Part shown: positions 32,382 through 39,594 of the stretch, one piece after another | Position numbering within the stretch: position 1 is the first letter of the stretch | Layout of the letters: each line of letters begins with the position of its first letter | NCBI GenBank assembly: GCA_030835125.1 | Contig: JAUQWM010000027.1 | Span: 1-39,594 of the forward strand | Reading direction: 5' to 3' | From: Gemmatimonadaceae bacterium | GTDB lineage: Bacteria; Gemmatimonadota; Gemmatimonadetes; Gemmatimonadales; Gemmatimonadaceae | Length of the DNA stretch: 39,594 nt | Notes under the pieces: generated by a model | The model's database searches: none | Told to the model about the DNA's origin: nothing | Seen by the model: the letters and a program-made list of their open reading frames with translations, nothing else | Translations under genes and position numbers: made by a program

Positions 32382-34837
32382 GGCTCAACAGCCTTCAGCT
32401 CACGAACTTCCGGCAGCACGCCGACTCGCGCATCGTCTTTGACGCCGGCCTGACCGGCATCATCGGGCCGAACGGGGCGGGGAAGAGCACGGTCCTCGAG
32501 GCGATCGCCTGGGCGATGTACGGCCAGTCCGCCGCCCGCGGGACGCGCGACTCCATCCGGAACGTGCGTGCGGGCGCCCGGGCCCCGGTGCGCGTGGAGC
32601 TGGACTTCGACCTCAACGGCCACCGCTACCGCGTGATCCGCGGGCTCAGCAGCGCCGAGTTGTACCTCGATGGCGGGAGCGAGCCGATCGCGACCACCAT
32701 CACCGACGTGACAGAGCTCCTGGCGCGGCGACTCGGCATGACCCGCGCCGAGTTCTTCCACACCTACTTCACCGGGCAGAAGGAACTGGCGGTCATGGCC
32801 GCCATGGCGCCGTCCGAGCGCGCACAGTTCCTGTCGCGGGTCCTGGGCTATGACCGGATTCGCGCGGCCCAGGGGCTGGCCCGTGAGCGCCGCAAGCTGG
32901 TCGGCGCCGAGATCGCCGGCGTGAAGCAAGTGATGCCGGACGCGCAACTCGTCGACACGCTCCTCCGCGAGTCGGCAGCGCGGCGCAAGGAATCCGCGAA
33001 GCGCCGGACGATCGCGGAAAAGGACCTGCGGGACGCCCAGGCGGCGCTGGCCCTGATCGCCCCGCAATGGGAGGCGGCCCAGCGCGCCCGCGAGGCGCAG
33101 CAGCAGCTGGTCTCTGACCTGCGCCTCGCCGAGAACACCGTCGCCTCGCTGGTGCGCGAACTGGATCGTGCCACGCGGGACCTCGAGGAGGTATCGAAGT
33201 CACGCGCCGAGCTGGAGGCGATCGCCGCGGAACTGGCCCCGCTCAACGAGGTGGTCGACGAGTATCGCCGGCTCGATGACCTCGGTCGCGAGGAAGGGCG
33301 GCGGCGCACCCTGGCGGAGGCGCTGCGCGCGCTGTCCGAGGAACTGGGCACACTCCGCACTCGTCAGGCAGCGCTGGCGGCGGTGTCCGGCCAGCAGGAT
33401 CCGGCGACTGTGTCGCTCCACCGACGGACCCTGGAGGCCGAGGAGGTCGCGGCGAAGTTCCAGGCGCGCCAGAACGAGTGGGTGCGCGACCAGCAGGAGG
33501 CCGCGACGCGGCGCGATGCGCTCCGCCTGCAGTACCAGGACGTGAAAACCCAGCGCGATCGGATCGTGGACCTGGGCGCGGACGGGATCTGCCCGACATG
33601 CCAGCGCGTCCTCGGGGAGCACTTCCGGACCGTCTACGATGGCCTCGAGGAGCAGCTGGAGACCATCGCCGTGGATGGGAAGTACTTCGCCACGCGCGTG
33701 GAGCAGCTGGAGCCGATGCCACCGGACCTGAAGCTCCTCGACGAGCAGCGAAAGGCGCTGGTCCACGAGCTCGCTGAACTGGAGCGCCAGGTCGCGAAGG
33801 CGCAGGCGGCAACGACCGAACTGGCGCAGGTGGGGCGCGAGGTGTCCGCGAAGGAACAGCGCCATGACCAGCTGACGCGGGAGCTGCGGGAAATTCCGTC
33901 GGGCTTTGACCCCATCCGGCACGAGGAACTCGAGCGCCAGGTGCAGCGGCTCGGTCCCCTGAACGAACAGGCCACCCGGCTGAGCGCGCGCATCGATCGC
34001 GAGCCGGCGCTGCGCGAGGAGCACGCCCGAAGGATGCACGAACTCGCCGCCGCCCGCGGGCGGATGAGCGAGTTGGCGCTCCGCCTCGACGAGACGCAAT
34101 TCTCGGAGGAGGATGTCCAGCGCCAGAAGCAGGAGTACGAGGAAGCCGTCACCGCGCAACAACGGGCGGAACTCGCGATGCAGGCGGCGACTTCCGATGA
34201 GGCGCGCGCCGCGGAGGCCGTCGCGAACGCCGAGCAGAAGCGGATCGAGCTGGAACGGGCCCGCGAGATGCACGCGAAGCTCGAGGCGGAAAAGCGGATG
34301 CACGAGGAGCTGGATCGTGCCTACACCGACCTCCGCACCGACCTGAACTTCCAGTTGCGTCCCGAATTGTCCGACCTGGCGAGCCGGTTCCTGAACCAGC
34401 TGACCGACGGCCGGTATGCAGAGCTGGAGCTGGACGACAACTACAACCTGGTCGTCCTGGAGGATGGCGTGCCGAAGCCCGTGATTTCCGGCGGCGAGGA
34501 GGACCTCTCCAACCTGGTCCTGCGCCTCGCCATTTCGCAGATGATCGCCGACCGGTCCGGGCAGAACTTCTCCCTCCTCGTCCTGGACGAGGTGTTCGGC
34601 TCGCTGGACGTGGCGCGTCGCCAGAATGTCGTCGACCTGTTGCGGCGGCTCGAGGATCGGTTCGAGCAGGTGATCCTCATCACGCACATCGAGGGCGTGA
34701 AGGACGAACTCGATCATGTGGTCCTGGTGGATTACGACGACCAGGCGGGCGCGTCGCGCGTGAGGCAGGTGGAGGTCGCGGTCCCGGACCTGGACGACCT
34801 GGGTGCCGATGCCCTCGCCGCCGGGGCGGAATCATGA
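32378..34837 (+). CDS. Rad50/SbcC-type ATPase
   Basis: An 819-residue SMC-like ATPase, partner of Mre11. The N-terminal Walker A is GPNGAGKST (30-38). Two coiled-coil arms flank the central zinc hook CPTC (Cys405, Cys408). The C-terminal half has the signature ISGGEEDLSNL near 703 and Walker B FSLLVLDEVFGSLD near 733. The compact length and single hook are typical of archaeal or bacterial Rad50 of this group rather than the larger E. coli SbcC. The GTG overlaps the upstream TGA; the stop overlaps the GNAT gene start. Confidence 0.93.
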   Translation: MRLNSLQLTNFRQHADSRIVFDAGLTGIIGPNGAGKSTVLEAIAWAMYGQSAARGTRDSIRNVRAGARAPVRVELDFDLNGHRYRVIRGLSSAELYLDGGSEPIATTITDVTELLARRLGMTRAEFFHTYFTGQKELAVMAAMAPSERAQFLSRVLGYDRIRAAQGLARERRKLVGAEIAGVKQVMPDAQLVDTLLRESAARRKESAKRRTIAEKDLRDAQAALALIAPQWEAAQRAREAQQQLVSDLRLAENTVASLVRELDRATRDLEEVSKSRAELEAIAAELAPLNEVVDEYRRLDDLGREEGRRRTLAEALRALSEELGTLRTRQAALAAVSGQQDPATVSLHRRTLEAEEVAAKFQARQNEWVRDQQEAATRRDALRLQYQDVKTQRDRIVDLGADGICPTCQRVLGEHFRTVYDGLEEQLETIAVDGKYFATRVEQLEPMPPDLKLLDEQRKALVHELAELERQVAKAQAATTELAQVGREVSAKEQRHDQLTRELREIPSGFDPIRHEELERQVQRLGPLNEQATRLSARIDREPALREEHARRMHELAAARGRMSELALRLDETQFSEEDVQRQKQEYEEAVTAQQRAELAMQAATSDEARAAEAVANAEQKRIELERAREMHAKLEAEKRMHEELDRAYTDLRTDLNFQLRPELSDLASRFLNQLTDGRYAELELDDNYNLVVLEDGVPKPVISGGEEDLSNLVLRLAISQMIADRSGQNFSLLVLDEVFGSLDVARRQNVVDLLRRLEDRFEQVILITHIEGVKDELDHVVLVDYDDQAGASRVRQVEVAVPDLDDLGADALAAGAES

Positions 34838-35808
34838 CCCTCGCCCGACCTGCGCATCGCGGCGCCGAGGCTCGCGGGCCGGCGCCGGCGACGCACGCCG
34901 ACATCGACGAGCTCAATCACGTCTTCAGCGACGCGTTCACGGACCGGTATCGCAAGGATGGAATGACCGGCGTGCGCGTGCCCCAGCTCAACCCCGTGAT
35001 CTGGCGGTACGCGATCGACGACGCCGACGGCGGCGCGCTGGTGTGGCGCGGCGATGCCGGAGACATCATCGCGTTCAACATCGCGCACGCCTCCGGTGCC
35101 GAAGGATGGATGGGCCCCCTGGCGGTCCATCCTGACTGGCAGGGGATCGGCCTGGGGAAAGCCGTGGTGCGAGCGGGCGTCGAATGGCTCCGCGCGCGGC
35201 GGACCTCGATCATCGGCCTGGAGACCATGCCCCGGACGATGGACAACATCGGGTTCTACTCCGCGCTGGGCTTCAATCCGGCACGCCTGACGATTACGGT
35301 GACGGTCGAGGCTGCCGGTGCGGACGCGCCCGTTTCGCTGCTCTCGCGCATGCCGGCGTCGCATCGCGACGACCTCGTCGACGCCTGTCGCGAGATCACG
35401 GAGGCACGCCTCGCCGGGTACGACTACTCGAGGGAGATCCGGCTGACCGCCGAACTCGGGCTCGGGGACACCGTGCTCCTCGAACAGGCCGGTCGGGTGA
35501 AGGGATTCGCGATCTTCCACTCGGTGCCGCTCGTCGAGGGGCGGGCCAGGGAGGAGATGCGAGTCCTCAAGCTGGTGGTGGAGCGCGAGGAGGACCTCGC
35601 GGAACTCGTGAGGCTGTTATCCGTGGCGGCGCGTCGCACCGGCACGCGTCGACTCGCCCTTCGTGCGCAGGGGGAGTACCCGGGCGCCTACCGCCGCCTC
35701 ATCGCGCTCGGCGCACGTGTGCGGTGGACCGACCTCCGGATGGCTGTGGAGGGCCAACCCGAACCCGTCGCGCGGACGGGCGTATTGTACTCGAACTGGG
35801 AGATCTGA
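34834..35808 (+). CDS. Double GNAT-domain N-acetyltransferase
   Basis: A 324-residue protein with two GNAT folds. The first (about 10-150) has the acetyl-CoA-binding segment WMGPLAVHPDWQGIGLGKAVV, the Gln/Gly-x-Gly loop, followed by LGFNPA. The second (about 170-310) is a weaker GNAT-like half (FAIFHSVPL, then LVRLLSVAARRTG, ending RLIALGARVRW). The ATG overlaps the Rad50 stop (ATGA), so it is translated with the Mre11-Rad50 pair. Its substrate is unknown; acting on DNA-processing proteins would be only a guess from position. Confidence 0.8.
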   Translation: MTLARPAHRGAEARGPAPATHADIDELNHVFSDAFTDRYRKDGMTGVRVPQLNPVIWRYAIDDADGGALVWRGDAGDIIAFNIAHASGAEGWMGPLAVHPDWQGIGLGKAVVRAGVEWLRARRTSIIGLETMPRTMDNIGFYSALGFNPARLTITVTVEAAGADAPVSLLSRMPASHRDDLVDACREITEARLAGYDYSREIRLTAELGLGDTVLLEQAGRVKGFAIFHSVPLVEGRAREEMRVLKLVVEREEDLAELVRLLSVAARRTGTRRLALRAQGEYPGAYRRLIALGARVRWTDLRMAVEGQPEPVARTGVLYSNWEI

Positions 35809-35854
35809 AACCGACGACTGTGTGGCCGCGCCGTCACCGCGCCGCGCGGGGCCG

Positions 35855-36019
35855 TCAGCGCTTCGTGGTCCTGGCGTTGCCGCGAACGGCGATCCGCCAG
35901 ATCAGGACGAACATCCCGCCGGTCAGGAGAAGGTTGATCCAACCGGGGGCGTCCAGGAAGAAGGTCCCACCGGCCCAGACCGCGAGCATGACGATTGCTG
36001 CCAGGATTCCGATGTCCAT
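35855..36019 (-). CDS. Small membrane protein (lmo0937/DUF5670-like)
   Basis: A 54-residue protein starting DIGILAAIVMLAVWAGGTFFL, with a second hydrophobic segment INLLLTGGMFVLIWRIAV and a basic end. Two-helix, short and highly hydrophobic, it resembles lmo0937-type membrane proteins. The ATG at 36019 gives this clean start; the upstream extension to 36139 is low-quality and would overlap the RNA promoter. No strong Shine-Dalgarno. Confidence 0.55.
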   Translation of the reverse strand: MDIGILAAIVMLAVWAGGTFFLDAPGWINLLLTGGMFVLIWRIAVRGNARTTKR

Positions 36020-36036
36020 TTGGCTGGGTTTCCCGT

Positions 36037-36065
36037 TTGACCCGGTGCGTGCGTTCCCGTAATTT
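36037..36065 (+). promoter_or_regulatory. Sigma70-type promoter for the ncRNA candidate
   Basis: TTGACC at 36037-36042 and TAATTT at 36060-36065 are 17 bases apart, a strong match in GC-rich DNA. Transcription would begin near 36072, and a terminator hairpin ends at about 36276, leaving a transcript of about 205 nt with no open frame of note. It overlaps the leader of the minus-strand small membrane protein gene. Confidence 0.65.
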
Positions 36066-36071
36066 GGCGAC

Positions 36072-36276
36072 AGGATACAGGAACAGGGGCGAAGAGACCG
36101 ATTTTTTGAGCCAACAAGTCCAGCGAGGGGGTTCGACACGCTGTGTCGACGTCATGCCCCAGTGCGGGGAAGGCGGAAGCATGGTGAGAGCCTTACACCT
36201 ACCGTTTGGGCTTCAAAAAACACTCTTCGTTCCAACTGTGCGAGGGGGCCCGGAGATCGGGCTCCCTCGTTTCTTG
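36072..36276 (+). ncRNA. Structured small RNA candidate, possibly 6S-like
   Basis: From a consensus promoter to an intrinsic terminator, about 205 nt. The closing stem is long. CGAAGAG at 36090-36096 pairs with CTCTTCG at 36223-36229. A TTTTTT run at 36102-36107 then pairs with AAAAAA at 36215-36220, and GA, GCC pairs follow with one bulge. Inside are hairpins such as CGACAC/GTGTCG and a GGTG/CACC helix around AGAGCCTTA. Size, single closing stem and internal bubble resemble 6S RNA, but I cannot confirm it by covariance. It is not a tRNA: no cloverleaf can be made from the lone GGTTCGA. Confidence 0.55.
36241..36276 (+). terminator. Intrinsic terminator of the ncRNA candidate
   Basis: A 12-bp stem, CGAGGGGGCCCG at 36241-36252 and CGGGCTCCCTCG at 36258-36269, with one G-U pair and loop GAGAT, followed by TTTCTTG. 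It ends the ncRNA and insulates the pterin genes downstream. Confidence 0.8.
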
Positions 36277-36368
36277 TGGGCAGGAGATCAGTGCAAGGCG
36301 CAAAGGGGTGACCAGGTTCTTAGTATTCTACGAATCCCCTCGTCCGGTTGCGGGTACAGCCCACTCCA

Positions 36369-36782
36369 TTGCCATCTGTCACCGTCGTCCGCCGCCTGAC
36401 CTTCAACGCCGCGCATCGGGTGCACAATCCCGCGCTCGACGATCTCGAGAACGCGCGGCTGTTCGGCAAGTGCAACAACCCGAACTGGCACGGACACAAC
36501 TATGTGCTCGAGGTTTCGGTCACCGGCGACATCGAGTCGCGCACCGGATATGTCCTGGACCTCGCGCGCCTCAAGGAGATCGTGAACCGCGAGGTCATCG
36601 ACAAGGTGGACCACCGGAACCTGAACCTCGACGTCGACTTCATGCGCGACGTGATTCCCACCACCGAAAACCTCGCGGTGGGGATCTGGCGGATCCTCGC
36701 GCCCGCGCTCGCGCCGGCCCGGCTCACCCTGATCAGGCTCTGGGAGAGCGAGAACAACCGGGTCGAGTATTCGGGCGGGTAA
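36369..36782 (+). CDS. 6-pyruvoyl-tetrahydropterin synthase family, PTPS-II motif
   Basis: A 137-residue COG0720 protein. It has zinc His16 in FNAAHRV and the segment FGKCNNPNWHGHNY, with catalytic Cys35 and zinc His41 and His43. The spacing Cys-x5-His-Gly-His is the PTPS-II type associated with tetrahydrobiopterin synthesis; QueD has Cys-x3-HGH. It also matches animal PTPS in DHRNLNLDV and TTENLAVGIW. The start is uncertain: TTG at 36369, or TTG at 36348 (seven residues more). No Shine-Dalgarno is visible before either. An SDR follows after 6 bp. Confidence 0.85.
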   Translation: MPSVTVVRRLTFNAAHRVHNPALDDLENARLFGKCNNPNWHGHNYVLEVSVTGDIESRTGYVLDLARLKEIVNREVIDKVDHRNLNLDVDFMRDVIPTTENLAVGIWRILAPALAPARLTLIRLWESENNRVEYSGG

Positions 36783-36788
36783 GTCCAC

Positions 36789-37520
36789 GTGACCGGCACC
36801 GAAGCGCGTCCACTCGATGGTGCATGGGTCGCCGTCACCGGCGCATCGCGCGGGATCGGGTTGGCCACCGCGCGGCTGCTGGCTGGTGCGGGATCCCGGG
36901 TGTTGTGCCTGGCGCGCCCAGGTCCCCGGCTCGACGAGGCGGTTGCGTCGCTGGGATCGCGGGCGAGTGCGCTGCCTTGCGACCTGGCGAACGCGGTCGA
37001 CATCGACCGGGCGGTCGCCGCGATCGTGGACCGGGTGGGGGACGCGCCGCACGCGATCGTCCAGGCAGCCGGGCTCTTTCCGCTCGCGCCCTTCGAGGCG
37101 ACCTCGCCCGCGGACTTCGAGTCCGCGCTGCAGGTGAACCTGCTGGGTGCCTGGCGCCTTGCGCAGCCCCTCGCGTCGCGGATGAAGGCGCGCGGATCCG
37201 GGCATGTCGTGACGATCGGTTCGGTGGCCGATCGCACCGTGTTTCCCGGGAACGTGGCTTATGCCGCGACCAAGTTCGCCGCCCGCGCCGTCCACGAGGT
37301 CATGCGCCAGGAGCTGCGCGGGACGGGGGTGCGCGTGTCGCTCGTCTCCCCGGGTCCAGTCGACACGAACATCTGGGATGCCATCGACCCGGACAGCCGG
37401 CCGGGGTTCACGCCACGCGCCGAGATGCTGCGCCCCGAGGACGTCGCCGACGCGGTGCTGTACGTGCTCACGCGCGCCGCGTCGGTGAACGTCGACGAGC
37501 TCCGGCTTGGCAGGGCCTGA
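36789..37520 (+). CDS. Short-chain dehydrogenase/reductase, sepiapterin reductase candidate
   Basis: A 243-residue SDR. The cofactor motif is TGASRGIG (17-24), then the DLANAVDIDRA turn. The catalytic Ser is in TIGSVADRT, and Tyr/Lys are in YAATK, followed by RVSLVSPGPVDTN. The gene begins 6 bp after the PTPS stop and is probably co-translated. With PTPS-II upstream and folE elsewhere, it could reduce 6-pyruvoyl-tetrahydropterin (sepiapterin reductase-like). Substrate is inferred from context only; it may serve another ketone. Confidence 0.8.
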   Translation: MTGTEARPLDGAWVAVTGASRGIGLATARLLAGAGSRVLCLARPGPRLDEAVASLGSRASALPCDLANAVDIDRAVAAIVDRVGDAPHAIVQAAGLFPLAPFEATSPADFESALQVNLLGAWRLAQPLASRMKARGSGHVVTIGSVADRTVFPGNVAYAATKFAARAVHEVMRQELRGTGVRVSLVSPGPVDTNIWDAIDPDSRPGFTPRAEMLRPEDVADAVLYVLTRAASVNVDELRLGRA

Positions 37521-37541
37521 CCGGACCGACCCGCACCGAGA

Positions 37542-38189
37542 ATGCTCCTGTCGCTGGTGGACTCGCTGCGGTGCATCGCGCCCCACGATGAATCCGTGCT
37601 CGTCCTGTCCGTGGACGCGTGGAGGGAGGATCGCATCGAGCGCGGCACGCTCGGGTGCCCCGTCTGCAGGGCCGAGTACCCGATCGAGAATGCGGTCGCC
37701 GACTTCAGCCTCGGACAGGAGGCGGATGTCGATCCCGCGCCGCCCGCACTCTCGCTCCCGCCTGACGAGGAAGCGATGCGCCTCGCGGCGCTGCTCGACC
37801 TGGCGGAGCCCGGCGGCATCGTCTTCCTCGCCGGCGGCCATGCGACGCTGGCGACGGTCGTCGGTTCCCTGGTGCCGGTCGTGTCGATCGTGCCGTCCGA
37901 CGCCCGGATCCCCATCACCGGGACCGTGGTGTCCCTCACGCTGGGCGACCGACTGCCATTGGCACGCGGCAGCCTTCGGGGAGCCGCGGTCGCCGGGAGA
38001 TGGGCCGGGGACGGCCGGCTAGGGCAGGTGGTGTCGGCCCTGGCACCGGGCGCGCGCCTCGTCGCGCCGGTGGCCTCGGCGCTGCCCGCTGGCGCGACCA
38101 GGATCGCCTCGGACGCCCGCGACTGGGTCGCGGAGGTGGATGCAGCGTCGAGCCCGCTGCTCACGCTCAGGCGGTCACGGGGCCCCTGA
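37542..38189 (+). CDS. Trm112-like zinc-binding protein of unknown function
   Basis: A 215-residue protein. Residues about 1-60 resemble a Trm112-type fold: LLSLVDSLRC, then a CPVCRAEYPI knuckle, then ADFSL. Only one Cys-x2-Cys pair is present, plus an isolated Cys11. The rest is an Ala/Val-rich alpha-beta region (IVFLAGGHATLATVVGSLVPVVSIV) that looks like a methyltransferase-like or Rossmann core without its full motifs. It starts 21 bp after the SDR stop. Trm112-like domains often activate methyltransferases; no partner is adjacent. Confidence 0.6.
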   Translation: MLLSLVDSLRCIAPHDESVLVLSVDAWREDRIERGTLGCPVCRAEYPIENAVADFSLGQEADVDPAPPALSLPPDEEAMRLAALLDLAEPGGIVFLAGGHATLATVVGSLVPVVSIVPSDARIPITGTVVSLTLGDRLPLARGSLRGAAVAGRWAGDGRLGQVVSALAPGARLVAPVASALPAGATRIASDARDWVAEVDAASSPLLTLRRSRGP

Positions 38190-38250
38190 CCGTTATCATG
38201 ACCCCGCACCGTCACGCATCCGGCCGCATCTGTCACGGCGCGGACAGCGC

Positions 38251-39594
38251 TCAGTCGCGGGCGCCCGACACCGCCGGATCGCCCGCGTCGTACAGGGAGT
38301 CGATCAGCGCCTTGTAGTCCTTCTCGATCACGCGCCGCTTCACCTTCAGGGTCGGCGTCAGCTCGCCGCTTTCGACGGTGAAGTCCTGGCCGAGCAACGC
38401 GATCTTCTTGGGCATCTCGAAGTGCGCGAGGCCGCTGAGCGTCTCGTTCACTTCCTTGCCGATCTTCGCGTTGACGGCCGGCATCGCCAGCAGTTGTGAG
38501 CGGTCGGTCCAGATGATGTTCCGCAGCCTGGCCCACTTCTCCAGCCGCTCGAAGTTGGGGACGACGAGGAGCACCGGAAACTTGCGTCGATCGCCGATCA
38601 TCACCGCCTGCGAGACGTACTTGTTCCCCTTCACCAGGTTCTCGATGGGCTGCGGAGCGATGTTCTTGCCGCCGGCGGTCACGATGATGTCCTTCTTGCG
38701 GTCCGTGATCCGGATGAAGCCATCCTCGATCACGCCGATGTCGCCCGTGTGAAACCATCCCTCGGCGTCGATCGCCTCACGGGTCGCGTCGGGCTTGTTG
38801 AAGTAGCCCTTCATCACGTGCGGTCCCCGCGTCAGGATCTCGCCATCGGGGGCGATCTTCACCTCCACGCCGTCGATGGGCTTGCCGATCGTGCCGATGC
38901 GGAAGTTGGCCGGGGTGTTCACGCCGATCACCGGCGACGTCTCGGTCAGTCCGTACCCCTCGAGGATCGTCAGGCCGGCCGCGAAGAAGAACTTGTTGAT
39001 CTCGGGGGCGAGCGGGGCGCCGCCGGAGACGAAGTACCGCATCCGCCCGCCGGTCCGGGCCTTCAGCTTGGAGAAGACGAGCCGCTGCGCCAGCGCGTAT
39101 TTCGCCGCCAGCATCCCGCGCGGCTCCCGGCCGGCGAGTGTCTCGTCGGCCCAGCGATCGGCCACCGCGCGGGCCCAGAAAAAGATGCGCTTCTTCAGGG
39201 CGCCGCCCGCCAGCGCGTTCTCCAGCACGCGGGCATACATCTTCTCGTAGAGGCGTGGTACCGAGAGCGCGATGCTGGGGCGGACCTCCTCCAGCGCGAC
39301 GGGCACGAAGTCGAAGCTGTCGACGTACGCGATCGTGGTCCCGGTCGCGAAGAACCAGTAGTCGCCCATCCGCTCGAAGATGTGGCTGAGGGGCAGGAAC
39401 GACAGCGCCACGTCGTTCTCGATCGGCACGACGCGCCGGGTGGCCTCGACGTTCGAGTGGATGTTGTCATGCGAGAGCATCACGCCCTTGGGCGGCCCGG
39501 TCGTTCCCGACGTGTAGATGATCGTGGCCAGGTCATCGGGGGCAACCTGCAGGGCGTCGCGCTCGTAGGCTGCCGCGCGCTCGACCGTGTCGAG
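38251..39594 (-). CDS. Long-chain acyl-CoA synthetase (partial, cut by window edge)
   Basis: The C-terminal 447 residues of an AMP-forming fatty acyl-CoA synthetase; the 5' end lies beyond the window. The AMP-binding loop YTSGTTGPPKGVM sits near the edge, translated from the last 110 bases. Then come LSFLPLSHIFERMGDY, GYGLTETSPVIGVN, and WFHTGDIGVIEDGFIRITDRKKD, with KNIAPQPIENLVKG carrying the C-terminal lysine region. It ends RVIEKDYKALIDSLYDAG, as in FAA1-type long-chain enzymes. It is a second copy relative to the 12.8-14.5 kb enzyme and not obviously identical. Confidence 0.9.
   Translation of the reverse strand, partial: LDTVERAAAYERDALQVAPDDLATIIYTSGTTGPPKGVMLSHDNIHSNVEATRRVVPIENDVALSFLPLSHIFERMGDYWFFATGTTIAYVDSFDFVPVALEEVRPSIALSVPRLYEKMYARVLENALAGGALKKRIFFWARAVADRWADETLAGREPRGMLAAKYALAQRLVFSKLKARTGGRMRYFVSGGAPLAPEINKFFFAAGLTILEGYGLTETSPVIGVNTPANFRIGTIGKPIDGVEVKIAPDGEILTRGPHVMKGYFNKPDATREAIDAEGWFHTGDIGVIEDGFIRITDRKKDIIVTAGGKNIAPQPIENLVKGNKYVSQAVMIGDRRKFPVLLVVPNFERLEKWARLRNIIWTDRSQLLAMPAVNAKIGKEVNETLSGLAHFEMPKKIALLGQDFTVESGELTPTLKVKRRVIEKDYKALIDSLYDAGDPAVSGARD

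Noticed and set aside
36125-36150. tRNA T-arm (GGTTCGA)
   Set aside because: No flanking acceptor, D or anticodon stems; the GGTTCGA belongs to the ncRNA candidate.

Overview
The window is very GC-rich, compactly coded bacterial chromosome. Two large MacB/FtsX-like permeases of the duplicated-orphan type common in Acidobacteria and Gemmatimonadota, an ECF42-type sigma factor with its DGPF/YCII partner, a type IV pilus minor-pilin operon and an archaeal-flavoured HerA/Mre11/Rad50 cluster together suggest a Gemmatimonadota-like organism. This is inferred from gene content; there is no rRNA or other marker to prove it. No tRNA, rRNA, CRISPR array, prophage or transposase is visible.

Layout. 0-2.6 kb: coaE-gcvH (minus), folE (plus) and an AraC-type regulator (minus). 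3.0-7.2 kb: a four-gene minor pilin operon (GspH/FimT, PilV, PilW with an FN3-like tail, PilX-like), closed by a strong hairpin. 7.3-9.5 kb: a degenerate DEAD-box-like protein with a repetitive RPDDRGER tail, coupled to tdk. 9.6-12.7 kb: an aminotransferase, then a tight trio of a DUF2283-like protein, a stand-alone Lrp/AsnC ligand-binding domain and a putative NurA-like nuclease. 12.8-14.5 kb: an acyl-CoA synthetase inside an inverted-repeat frame. 14.6-19.8 kb: two divergent ABC-type permeases. 19.8-22.4 kb: ECF42 sigma factor, DGPF/YCII protein and an NTF2-like exported protein. 22.5-25 kb: glnS and an exported His-rich protein. 25.3-28.1 kb: a FIST sensor beside a GGDEF-EAL protein. 28.2-35.8 kb: HerA-like ATPase, an exported protein, Mre11/SbcD, Rad50/SbcC and a double GNAT. 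36.0-38.2 kb: a promoter-to-terminator structured RNA candidate, a PTPS-II-type pterin synthase, an SDR and a Trm112-like protein. 38.25 kb to the edge: a second acyl-CoA synthetase, cut by the window.

The most unusual signal lies between the genes. Many spacers carry short tandem arrays with a period of seven bases, but with a different heptamer at most loci (GGCTCGA, CAGAGTG, GAGTCAC, GCATCAG, CTGTTGC, CATCTCC and degenerate CAGC-type units). They sit against start and stop codons, often in inverted pairs. One array encodes the C-terminal tail of the YCII protein. Another forms the leader and first codons of the sigma-factor gene. The two arrays around the 12.8-14.5 kb acyl-CoA synthetase share an 18-bp inverted repeat. 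I know of no description of this family in such genomes.

Functional themes: DNA-end processing (HerA, Mre11, Rad50, possibly NurA 16 kb away); pterin chemistry (FolE, PTPS-II, SDR, consistent with tetrahydrobiopterin synthesis); surface and signalling functions (minor pilins, FIST and c-di-GMP, sigma factor); and general metabolism.
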